A DNA stretch of 64,000 bases from positions 3,920,001 to 3,984,000 of the forward strand of contig NZ_CP046401.1 in NCBI RefSeq assembly GCF_009762775.1, given 5' to 3'. Source of the stretch: Maribellus comscasis (GTDB lineage Bacteria; Bacteroidota; Bacteroidia; Bacteroidales; Prolixibacteraceae). Numbering within the stretch: position 1 is the first letter of the stretch; every line of letters begins with the position of its first letter. Shown here in pieces: positions 43,558 through 52,588 of the stretch. The translations under genes and the position numbers were made by a program. The notes beneath the pieces were generated by a model. That model did no database searches, had not been told where the DNA came from, and was given only the letters and a program-made list of their open reading frames with translations.

Positions 43558-44430
43558 ATGAACGAATACCGTATCAATCGTCGTAATTTTCTTCAAAAGA
43601 CAGCTATTCTTGGAGCAACCAGTATGTTAACTCCGGGATTTATATCCGGATTGAAAGCAAACCCTACACCAAGAATGGTAACAAATGATATATCTATTGC
43701 TCAGTGGTCATTGGTCGATGAAATCAGAAAAGGAAAGTGGAAAACACTTGATTTTCCCAAAATAGCGCGGGAAGATTTTGACATCAATGGTATTGAATTC
43801 GTCAATACTTTATTTGAGGTTCCAACATTACACTATTTAAAAACACTGAAACAGAATGCCAAAGACTATGGCATCTCCATGGTGCTGATAATGGTTGACG
43901 ACGAAGGGGAGACCTGCACTCCATCAAAAGAAGAGAGAAAGCAAACCGTAATAAATCATCAGAAATGGATTGATATTGCCAATTATCTGGGATGTCATGC
44001 AATTCGCACAAACTGTCGTGGACCTGAGAATGCTCCCAAAGATGAAGCCTTAAAATGGGCAACAGAAACATATAATATGATGCTTGAGTATGCGGTGCCG
44101 GCTAATGTTAGTATTTTGATTGAAAATCACGGAAGGCTTTCCAACGATGCTGACTGGATGGAGGCTTTGATGAAACAAGTCAACCACCTCTATTTTGGTT
44201 CTTATCCGGATTGGAGAGAACCTGGCCCTGAGTTTGACAACGTAAACTTTCTGCGTAAAATGTTGCCATACGCAGGTGGTAATTCCTATCGTAACCAACC
44301 GACAGAAGAATTAACGGCGCAAATGATTAAAATGTGTAAAGATGCAGGTTATCGGGGATGGTATGGGATTGAGTCAAGCGGACGCGAAGCAATTCATCAA
44401 GGTAAAGCATTGTTAAAAAAGTATTTGTGA
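43558..44430 (+). CDS. Tat-exported sugar phosphate isomerase/epimerase-like TIM barrel
   Basis: The 290-residue protein has a twin-arginine signal (INRRNFLQKTAILGATSM, cleavage near residue 33). The TIM barrel of the xylose-isomerase-like (AP endonuclease 2) superfamily follows: FDINGIEFVN, YLGCHAIRTNCRG, VSILIENHGRLSND (metal Glu and His) and GWYGIESSGRE (late Glu). In this setting such enzymes may epimerise or eliminate keto-sugars. Substrate unknown. Confidence 0.87.
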   Translation: MNEYRINRRNFLQKTAILGATSMLTPGFISGLKANPTPRMVTNDISIAQWSLVDEIRKGKWKTLDFPKIAREDFDINGIEFVNTLFEVPTLHYLKTLKQNAKDYGISMVLIMVDDEGETCTPSKEERKQTVINHQKWIDIANYLGCHAIRTNCRGPENAPKDEALKWATETYNMMLEYAVPANVSILIENHGRLSNDADWMEALMKQVNHLYFGSYPDWREPGPEFDNVNFLRKMLPYAGGNSYRNQPTEELTAQMIKMCKDAGYRGWYGIESSGREAIHQGKALLKKYL

Positions 44431-44498
44431 AAAGTGTTGACGGAGTATAAAAATCAGGGAAGAACGATAAATTTCAATATTTCTAATAGTAAAAAGTA

Positions 44499-45755
44499 AT
44501 GAATTATAAATTATTTTATCTGTTACTAAGCGTAATTTTCATCTCGTCATGCGTACAAAAGAGCAATACGCTTTCGGAAAAAGAAAAAGAAGAAGGGTGG
44601 AAATTACTTTTCGACGGACGATCGCTGGATAATTGGAAAATGTATAATGGCGGTTCAGTATCCGGATGGATGGTTGAAGATGGATGTCTTGTCGCTCAGG
44701 GAAAAGGCGGCGACATTGGTGGTGACATTATCACGAAAGAACAATACGACAATTTTGAAATCTCCGTGGATTGGAAATCCGGCAAAGGAGGAAACAGCGG
44801 CTTAATGTATCATGTATTGGAAGGCGAAAATCTAAATGCGCCTTATCTAACCGGCCCCGAATATCAGTTTATCGATGAAGAAGGTTTTGACGGAAAGCTG
44901 GAGGAGTGGCAGAAGACCGGATGTGACTATGCTATGCATCTCCCGGATCTAAATAAAAAGAAGGCAAACCCGGCAGGGAAATGGAACAACAGCAAAATTG
45001 TTTTTGATAACGGACATGTGGAACATTGGCTGAATGGGGAAAAAATACTGGAATTTGAAGCCTGGACGCCTGACTGGTACAAACGTAGGGATAGCGGAAA
45101 ATGGGAAAATATGCCTGAATATGGTTTGTCACCAACAGGACATATCTGTCTGCAAGACCACGGGGCTACGTTTTGGTTCAAAAATATTAAAATAAGGCCT
45201 TTACCTAAAGCTGAGAAGGAACCTGTCAGCCTTTTCAATGGGAAAGATCTTACCGGTTGGAAGATATTTGGAACAGAAAAGTGGTGGGTTGAAGACGGGC
45301 TGCTGATTTGTGAAAGTGGTCCGGATAAGAAATATGGTTATCTGGGAACCGAAAGATATTATAAAGACTTTGATTTAACGCTTGAATTTAAGCAGTAAGC
45401 CGATGGGAACAGCGGTGTTTTTATCCGGTCTGTAATTGAAGGTACCAAAATAGCCGGTTGGCAGGTTGAAGTAGCTCCCAAAAATCATGATACCGGAGGG
45501 ATTTATGAATCATATGGAAGAGGCTGGCTGGTGCAAATTCCCGATGAAATGGAAAATATTCTCAAAGAGAACGAATGGAATACGATGAGAATTAAAGTAG
45601 TAGGCGACGAAATTACAACATGGCTGAACAGTGTACAGATGGTGAACCTGAAAGATAAAAAGATTGGTGAAGCTGTTGGGCGAGTAGCATTGCAAATTCA
45701 CTCCGGAGGAGGGATAAAAATATTATGGAGAAATCTCAAATTAAAAGAATTGTAA
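44499..45755 (+). pseudogene. Two-domain DUF1080 lipoprotein interrupted by an in-frame TAA
   Basis: A lipobox (FISSC, Cys about residue 18) and a first full DUF1080 domain (WKLLFDGRSLDNWK to ICLQDHGATFWFKNIKIRP) are followed by the start of a second (VSLFNGKDLTGWKIFG). The frame stops at TAA 45396-45398, after LEFKQ. The same frame then continues without a break as ADGNSGVFIRSVIEG to LQIHSGGGIKILWRNLKLKEL, ending at 45755. So one codon change destroys a 418-residue protein. The truncated product (299 residues) would keep domain one. A sequencing error or a real nonsense mutation are both possible. Confidence 0.85.
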
Positions 45756-45801
45756 AATATACGATCAAGGCATTTTTAATAAAAATAAAATTCTAAATAT
45801 T

Positions 45802-47106
45802 ATGGACTTATCAAGAAGACAATTTACGAAGATTGCCGGACTGGCAACAGTAGGAACAGTTATTTCATCCAACTCCGTTTGGGCTGCCAACAGTGATACA
45901 TTGAAAGTTGGGCTTATTGGCTGCGGCGGTCGCGGGACAGGTGCTGCAGAGCAGGCTTTGAGTGCCGACCCGAATGTGGTGCTTTACGCAATGGCTGATG
46001 CTTTTTCTGATCATTTGGAAGAATCATATACTTCATTGAAGCAAAAATTTGGAGAAAAAGTACAGGTTGCAGCGAATAAAAAGTTTGTGGGATTAGATGC
46101 GTTCCAAAAACTTATTGATTCGGATGTTGACGTGGTTCTGTTGGCTACACCACCTGCTTTCAGACCGGAACATTTGGAAGCGGCGATAAATGCAGATAAA
46201 CATATTTTTTGCGAAAAACCATTTGCTGTTGATGCTCCGGGTTTACGCCGGGTAATGATGGCAGCAAAAAAAGCAAAGGACAAACAGCTTTCCCTTGTTT
46301 CAGGGTTTTGCTGGAGATACCATATCCCAAAACGCGAGACATTTAGCCGTGTTTTAGACGGGCAGATAGGAGAAGTTGTTGCGGCTGAAGCCACATATAA
46401 CACCGGTGAGTTGTGGTATAAAGAACGTCAGAAAGGTTGGTCGGATATGGAATACCAGTTACGCAACTGGCTTTACTACAACTGGCTGTCGGGCGATCAT
46501 ATTATCGAACAGGCCATACACAGTATTGATATGCTTTCGTGGGCGATGGGAGATGAGGCTCCTGTAAAAGTAAGTGGCACAGGCGGACGCCAAAAACGTA
46601 CAGACAAAAAGTACGGCAATGTTTATGACCACTTTGGAATAACTTATGAATATTCAAATGGAACCAAAGCCTATGTTTTTTGTCGTCAGCAAACCGGAAC
46701 TACGCCGTCGTATGCTGTTGAACTTACGGGTTTGGATGGTAAATGCCTTGTGGATTGCAGAACAGGATTACATGAAATAAAAGGAAAAAATCCCTGGAAA
46801 TACGACGACGATACTAAATTTACAGATGAAAACGCTTATAAAAAGTCGAAAGTAAAAAATATGTATCAACAGGAACACGACGAATTGTTCGCTTCAATCA
46901 GAAGTGGAAAGCCTATGAATGACGGGGAATGGATGACCCGCTCCAATTTGCTGGCTATGGCTGGTCGAATGGCTGCTTACTCAGGAGAAACCATTTCATA
47001 CGAACAGGCACTCTCGTCAATGGAAGTATTATTCCCGGGAGATATCTCGTGGAAAACCAAATACGACATTCCGATTGCTGTTCCGGGAATTAAAAAATTT
47101 AAATAG
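45802..47106 (+). CDS. Tat-exported Gfo/Idh/MocA-family oxidoreductase
   Basis: The 434-residue protein starts with SRRQFTKIAGLATVG, a twin-arginine signal cleaved after VWAA. Its nucleotide loop VGLIGCGGRGTGAAEQA and ADKHIFCEKPFAVDAPG match the paralogue at 40351, as do WYKERQKGWSDMEYQLRNW and SGDHIIEQAIHSIDMLSWA (catalytic region). The two probably work on the same glycan, perhaps one at each end (oxidation and reduction of the 3-keto sugar). It starts 46 bases after the interrupted DUF1080 gene and is followed at eight bases by an isomerase. Confidence 0.92.
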   Translation: MDLSRRQFTKIAGLATVGTVISSNSVWAANSDTLKVGLIGCGGRGTGAAEQALSADPNVVLYAMADAFSDHLEESYTSLKQKFGEKVQVAANKKFVGLDAFQKLIDSDVDVVLLATPPAFRPEHLEAAINADKHIFCEKPFAVDAPGLRRVMMAAKKAKDKQLSLVSGFCWRYHIPKRETFSRVLDGQIGEVVAAEATYNTGELWYKERQKGWSDMEYQLRNWLYYNWLSGDHIIEQAIHSIDMLSWAMGDEAPVKVSGTGGRQKRTDKKYGNVYDHFGITYEYSNGTKAYVFCRQQTGTTPSYAVELTGLDGKCLVDCRTGLHEIKGKNPWKYDDDTKFTDENAYKKSKVKNMYQQEHDELFASIRSGKPMNDGEWMTRSNLLAMAGRMAAYSGETISYEQALSSMEVLFPGDISWKTKYDIPIAVPGIKKFK

Positions 47107-47113
47107 AAGGACC

Positions 47114-48028
47114 ATGAACAGGAAAAATTTTATTAAATCGACAGCGCTTTTGGCGGGAGCAGCGACAATACTTCCCTCCACACTGTCGGCAAGCGTATCT
47201 CAGATAGAGGGTGCAGGAAAAGTTACCCTGAAAAAAAGTCTTGGCTTTGGTATGATAAAAGAGGAGTTGTCTCTGACTGATAAATTCAAATTGGTAAAAG
47301 ATTTGGGTTTTGATGGGGTGGAGTTGAACAGTCCGATTGATTTGGACAAATCCGAAGTGCTGGAAGCCAAAGAAAAGTCAGGTATTGAACTTCCAAGTGT
47401 GGTGAACAAAGATCATTGGAAAAAACCTCTTTCTGATCCCAATCCCGAGGTGCGAAAGCAGTGTATCGAGTCTGTTGCCCAGTCATTACAGGATGTAAAA
47501 GACCTTGGTGGCGATACTGTTTTAGTAGTACCTGGTGTTGTAAACGAAGAAGTGGATTATGAACAGGCTTATAATACAGCACTTGGTTCCATTCGGGAAT
47601 TAATCCCTTATGCAGAGAAAACGGGGATGCAAATTGCGCTGGAGAACGTATGGAATAATTTTTTATTAAGCCCGGTTGAAGCTAAACGGTTTGTGGATGA
47701 AATCAACCATCCCTTAGTGGGCTGGTATTTTGATATTGGTAACATTATGCGCTACGGTTGGCCTGAACAATGGATTAAGACACTTAATTCGCGTATTATG
47801 AAACTCCACATCAAAGAATACAGTCGCGAGTTGATGAATACGAAAGGGCTGTGGGAAGGTTTCAAGGTTAACCTGTTGGATGGAGATAATAACTGGCCGG
47901 TCGTAATGAAAGCAGTGAGTGAAATCAATCACCAGGGAGGCTGGTTAACAGCTGAAGTGAGTGGTGGAGACAGAACGCGTCTGAAAGATATATCAGAAAG
48001 AATGGATAAAATTCTCGGATATTTGTAG
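47114..48028 (+). CDS. Exported sugar phosphate isomerase/epimerase-like TIM barrel
   Basis: ATG 47114 follows AGAAGGA and gives 304 residues; a longer frame from 47075 overlaps the oxidoreductase and lacks a signal. The N-terminus MNRKNFIKSTALLAGAA is a Tat-like signal with RK in place of RR. The barrel includes LGFDGVELNSP, GGDTVLVVPGVVN, MQIALENVWNNFLLSP (metal Glu), GWYFDIGNIMRYG (Asp) and LHIKEYSRE (His). It is the second TIM-barrel gene of this locus and is translationally close to the oxidoreductase. Confidence 0.88.
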   Translation: MNRKNFIKSTALLAGAATILPSTLSASVSQIEGAGKVTLKKSLGFGMIKEELSLTDKFKLVKDLGFDGVELNSPIDLDKSEVLEAKEKSGIELPSVVNKDHWKKPLSDPNPEVRKQCIESVAQSLQDVKDLGGDTVLVVPGVVNEEVDYEQAYNTALGSIRELIPYAEKTGMQIALENVWNNFLLSPVEAKRFVDEINHPLVGWYFDIGNIMRYGWPEQWIKTLNSRIMKLHIKEYSRELMNTKGLWEGFKVNLLDGDNNWPVVMKAVSEINHQGGWLTAEVSGGDRTRLKDISERMDKILGYL

Positions 48029-48058
48029 TTTTAGTTTAGTTAAACAGTGTGAGTGCAA

Positions 48059-48088
48059 ATGCCAGGGGGTGAAACCCTTGGTATTTTT
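48059..48088 (+). terminator. Terminator after the second isomerase
   Basis: ATGCCAGGG (48059-48067) pairs with CCCTTGGTAT (48075-48084), with a GTGAAA-type loop, and runs into TTTTATTTAATTTTTT. Confidence 0.6.
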
Positions 48089-48125
48089 ATTTAATTTTTT
48101 ACTATTAAATGGTAGATGTTAATTT

Positions 48126-49244
48126 ATGAGTATAAATAATCAAACTTCAAAGGTGGCTTTACCGGGCAGGGTAGTGTCTGTAGATTTTTTTCGTGGAATT
48201 ACCATGTTTCTTCTGGCGGGTGAATCCACAAGATTGTTTGGACAGTTGCTGAAAATTGATAATGGGTTTATGCAGTTTCTGGGAACACAACTCGAACACC
48301 ACGAGTGGCACGGCCTGCATTTTTGGGATCTTATTCAACCGTTTTTTATGTTTATTGTGGGGGTGGCCATACCATTTGCAGTTGCAAACCGGAAACGAAA
48401 AGGCGCTACCGATAAACAAATATTGTATCATGTTTTAAAACGTTCTTTTTTATTGTTGTTTTTTGGCTGGGGACTTTATTTTGTAGCTGCAGGCAGACTG
48501 GTTTTTCGTTTTCAGAATGTATTGGCACAATTGTCTGTTACATACCTGGTTGCCTATCTTATTATGAATAAAAGTTTTCGTTTCCAGATAATTTTCACAC
48601 TGCTTGTTTTACTTTTAATTGATCTCGCGTACCGGTATTTCCCGGTCGAAGGTTTTAACCATCCCTGGACAAACTACGAAAATTTGGGTGCCTGGTTCAA
48701 CAACAAAATCGAAGGAGTAGAAAAAGCCAGCGAGTGGGCTACGCTTAACTTTGTTTCAACAACAGCACATACCGTTTGGGGCGTACTTTGTGGCAAATTG
48801 TTGCAAAGTGAAAAAGAACCGATGAAAAAAATACAGATTTTAACAGCAGCTGGAATAGCAGCTTTACTTATTGGCTTTTCTCTCGACTGGTTGAATGTAA
48901 CGCCAATTATTAAAAAAATAGCAACTTCTTCTTTTGTATTTGCAAGCGGCGGCTGGACCATTCTTGTTTTGGCATTTTGTTACTGGCTAATTGATGTCAA
49001 AAAGTTTTTCCAAAAAGGTTCGCTGTTTTTTATTATTGTGGGAATGAACAGCATTTTTATTTATATGTTCTTTCACCTTGGAGGATCTGGTTGGATTCAG
49101 GAAATTTTAAATCCGTTCAGCGAATTTCTGTTTTCGCGGGGGGGCGATTTGATGGTCGGAATTATAACAAGCCTGGCAACCTGGGCAGTACTTTGGTATA
49201 TCACTTTCTGGCTTTATAAAAACAAGGTTTTTGTTAAAATCTAG
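48126..49244 (+). CDS. HGSNAT/NagX-like multi-pass acyltransferase (DUF5009)
   Basis: The 372-residue membrane protein has about ten hydrophobic helices. VVSVDFFRGITMFLLAGES near residue 15 and HHEWHGLHFWDLIQPFFMFIVGVAIPFAV match bacterial relatives of heparan-alpha-glucosaminide N-acetyltransferase, which move acetyl groups from cytoplasmic acetyl-CoA onto amino sugars outside. Beside a PIG-L deacetylase and a deacetylase-like protein it suggests that the locus handles the acetylation state of an amino sugar. Five bases separate it from the next gene. Confidence 0.87.
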   Translation: MSINNQTSKVALPGRVVSVDFFRGITMFLLAGESTRLFGQLLKIDNGFMQFLGTQLEHHEWHGLHFWDLIQPFFMFIVGVAIPFAVANRKRKGATDKQILYHVLKRSFLLLFFGWGLYFVAAGRLVFRFQNVLAQLSVTYLVAYLIMNKSFRFQIIFTLLVLLLIDLAYRYFPVEGFNHPWTNYENLGAWFNNKIEGVEKASEWATLNFVSTTAHTVWGVLCGKLLQSEKEPMKKIQILTAAGIAALLIGFSLDWLNVTPIIKKIATSSFVFASGGWTILVLAFCYWLIDVKKFFQKGSLFFIIVGMNSIFIYMFFHLGGSGWIQEILNPFSEFLFSRGGDLMVGIITSLATWAVLWYITFWLYKNKVFVKI

Positions 49245-49249
49245 TTAAG

Positions 49250-50524
49250 ATGACAGGTTCTTCCCGACGTAAATTCGTAAAAAATACAGTAAAGGCTGCT
49301 GCCGGAGCATCAATACTTGGAAATATGAAAATTATAAGTTCCTGTACCTCCTGGAAAAATATTTCCGACGAATTGGAAATATTTATTCCCATGCCTGTTC
49401 AGGTGGTAATCGACGATGTTGGCTGGTGGTCAGGTACGGATGGCAGCAAGTGGCAGGAGCCATATCGTACAGGTATAAATCGAAATCATGTTCCGGCAGA
49501 TTATCAGGCCATTGTTGAGCTTGGTAAATCTTTGGGAATCAGACCGCAGGCTGCCACTATTTTATGTGAATGGGATAAGTATAATATTTTGAGTCAACTT
49601 CCTACGAGCACATGGATGGGAGAAAAGTGGGATAATTCAAAATGGGTTGGCGACTGGCTTGATGAAGCTGCTGAAATCATCCGTAATAATAAGGAACACT
49701 TCGAATTAACAGTTCACGGTATCGGTCATGAATATTGGGAAAACGGAGCTTTCACACGAGCGGAATGGACGGATTCAAACGGGCAGATGCGTCCTGTTGA
49801 GCAGGTTGAACTGCATCTGGATTATTTTGAAAGATTGATGAAGCAACACAATCTGGGGCCATTTCCCAAATCATTTGTACCTACTGCATTCAGGCATTCG
49901 TTCGGACCGTCGGAAGGAAGGAAGATTAGCCTGGCATCCCTACTCAGAAAAAGAGGGATAAATTATATTAATAGTCCGTTTGAGTCAATGTATAATTCAC
50001 ACCGAATCCAACATAAACTTTTTGGATTTGATGATGGTGTAATTACTATAGACAGGGGTAGCGATGAGTTTCCATGGTTAACTTTTCCCGGAAATCCTTC
50101 TAAAGGTTTAACAGGCCCTACATGTGGTCTGCATTGGCCCAATATGTTACATCCTGAGCCTGAAAGAAACTTGGAAGTGGTTCAAAAATGGGTAAACTAT
50201 TTAAAACCCTATAATGAAAAACCTGAAACGATATTGGCTTCTGATTCTGTTGATTTTCAACGACAACTAATCCATCATTCGCTCACTAAAAAAGAACGAA
50301 CAGGTAATTCAGTTATTTTCGATTTTTCAGAATCAGACAAATTGCTGAATAACATTCTTAAAAAACGTTTAATAATAAAAGTACTCGCAGACAGACCCAT
50401 TGAATTTAAACCTGATGGGATAAAAATTGAATCTAAATCTTTAGTGCTGAATGAAAAATATTTGTTCACGCTTAAATTGGAACGAATAGCTGAATCTGCA
50501 AAGGCACAAATTAAATTAATCTGA
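49250..50524 (+). CDS. Tat-exported polysaccharide-deacetylase-like protein
   Basis: The 424-residue protein starts SSRRKFVKNTVKAAAG with a lipobox-like ISSC at about residue 28, a Tat-type lipoprotein signal. The body looks like a (beta/alpha) barrel related to polysaccharide deacetylases: PVQVVIDDVGWW (early Asp pair), FELTVHGIGHEYW (HxxxH) and FVPTAFRHSFGPSE. The C-terminal 100 residues form a small beta domain. Assignment is by fold pattern and context; activity is not certain. It ends the carbohydrate locus. Confidence 0.65.
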   Translation: MTGSSRRKFVKNTVKAAAGASILGNMKIISSCTSWKNISDELEIFIPMPVQVVIDDVGWWSGTDGSKWQEPYRTGINRNHVPADYQAIVELGKSLGIRPQAATILCEWDKYNILSQLPTSTWMGEKWDNSKWVGDWLDEAAEIIRNNKEHFELTVHGIGHEYWENGAFTRAEWTDSNGQMRPVEQVELHLDYFERLMKQHNLGPFPKSFVPTAFRHSFGPSEGRKISLASLLRKRGINYINSPFESMYNSHRIQHKLFGFDDGVITIDRGSDEFPWLTFPGNPSKGLTGPTCGLHWPNMLHPEPERNLEVVQKWVNYLKPYNEKPETILASDSVDFQRQLIHHSLTKKERTGNSVIFDFSESDKLLNNILKKRLIIKVLADRPIEFKPDGIKIESKSLVLNEKYLFTLKLERIAESAKAQIKLI

Positions 50525-50597
50525 CCCTTTTTAAAGGAATCCGACCGCAAGAGGATAAAATTATTGAATGAAAAATCCTAACTGACAGGCGATATCC

Positions 50598-50613
50598 TGT
50601 TTGTCCGGGAACA
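50598..50613. promoter_or_regulatory. NifA-type upstream activator site TGT-N10-ACA
   Basis: TGT-TTGTCCGGGA-ACA matches the NifA consensus exactly. It is 314 bp before the -24-like element, further than the usual 80-150 bp, but looping by sigma-54 activators allows this. It is the only exact match I found in the 460-bp region. Confidence 0.5.
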
Positions 50614-50926
50614 AAAAATAAAGCATTCATGTTGGCTCTGAATCTATGATTGCTAAACAGTTTAGTATAGTCTCCATCACCTTTATTCAAAATTTATTTT
50701 CCTACCAAATTGTAGGTTAACCCTATGTTAACTGACTTTAACTTGTTGATTATCTGATGTAATTCGTGTCTGCCACTCGAATGTAGATGCTAAAAGTAAA
50801 TCTTACAATTATGTAGGATTTTTTGATTTTCTTATTTAAAACCATTTTTAACAAGCTTTACTTATTGTCTGGTATTCAGTTTTTTATATGAATATGTTTT
50901 AAAAGTATGTTGTCGAGCATGTTTTT

Positions 50927-50943
50927 TGGCACATCTCTCGTTA
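50927..50943 (+). promoter_or_regulatory. Partial sigma-54 (-24/-12) element of nifH
   Basis: TGGCAC matches the -24 box perfectly. At the required 10-bp spacing from its GG the -12 position reads TCGTT instead of TTGCW, so the second half is weak. A start near 50954 would give a 30-nt leader for nifH. Confidence 0.35.
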
Positions 50944-50966
50944 GAGGCTTGCCAAACGAAAATTAA

Positions 50967-51809
<843 letters not shown>

Positions 51810-51850
51810 TTTAAACCAAAAAAATAAATCAAAAATCAGGAGGAACAAAT

Positions 51851-52177
51851 ATGTTAATGATTAGAGCAATTATACGTCCCGAGAAATCAAGCAAAGTTTT
51901 GAAAGCCCTTTTTGAGGCTGGCTATATAGCAGTTACAAAAATTCCTGTTGTTGGCCGGGGGAAACAGAGAGGTATAAAAATCGGGGATGTAACCTACGAT
52001 GAGCTTCCCAAAGAGATGTTGATTATGGTCGTTAAAGATGAAGACAAAGACTTTGCAGTAACAACCATTATGGAAGCTGCCCGCACCGAACCAAAAGGTG
52101 CATTCGGAGATGGAAAAATTTTTATCTCTCCGGTTGAAGAAGCCTATACAATCAGTAGAGGAACGAAAGAATTATAA
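51851..52177 (+). CDS. nifI1: Nitrogenase-regulating PII-like protein NifI1
   Basis: NifI1 is a GlnB/PII-family protein that, with NifI2, binds NifDK and stops nitrogenase when 2-oxoglutarate is low and nitrogen is plentiful. The 108 residues show the PII start (MLMIRAIIRPEKSSKVLKALFEAGYIAVT), a T-loop VVGRGKQRGIKIGDVTYDELPKE that lacks the GlnB uridylylation tyrosine, and the C-terminal GKIFISPVEEAYTISRGT. The start follows AGGAGGA. The gene sits between nifH and nifD, the family's usual place. Confidence 0.95.
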   Translation: MLMIRAIIRPEKSSKVLKALFEAGYIAVTKIPVVGRGKQRGIKIGDVTYDELPKEMLIMVVKDEDKDFAVTTIMEAARTEPKGAFGDGKIFISPVEEAYTISRGTKEL

Positions 52178-52197
52178 ACCATTAAAGTTTTTGTGTT

Positions 52198-52572
52198 ATG
52201 AAAATAATAATGGCTATAATCAGAATTGATAAAATGAATGCAACCAAACGTGCTTTAACAGAAGCCGGTATCACTTCGATGACGGCTACAGGTAAAGTGT
52301 TTGGAAGGGGAAAAGGTTTTTGGGATGCCAAAGTAATGGAGGGCGCAAAGAAAGATATGCCTGAAGCACTCGTACATCTTGGAAAAGAGCCCAGACTCAG
52401 ACCTCAGCGTGTATTGAATATTGCTGTTTCTGACCACAATGTTCAATTAACAATTGATACGATTATTGAAGTTAATCAGACGCCTGCTCCCGGAGATGGA
52501 AAAATCTTTGTCCTTCCATTGGATGATGCATTGAGGGTTCGCACCGGTGAAACAGGCACGACAATTCTTTAA
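52198..52572 (+). CDS. nifI2: Nitrogenase-regulating PII-like protein NifI2
   Basis: NifI2 forms a complex with NifI1 that blocks NifDK activity. The 124-residue protein has an extended T-loop (GKVFGRGKGFWDAKVMEGAKKDMPEALVHLG) longer than NifI1's, as expected, then the PII core VLNIAVSDHNVQLTIDTIIEV and GKIFVLPLDDALRVRTGE. It lies 21 bases after nifI1 and 17 before nifD. Confidence 0.95.
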   Translation: MKIIMAIIRIDKMNATKRALTEAGITSMTATGKVFGRGKGFWDAKVMEGAKKDMPEALVHLGKEPRLRPQRVLNIAVSDHNVQLTIDTIIEVNQTPAPGDGKIFVLPLDDALRVRTGETGTTIL

Positions 52573-52588
52573 TTAAAAAGACAAAATT

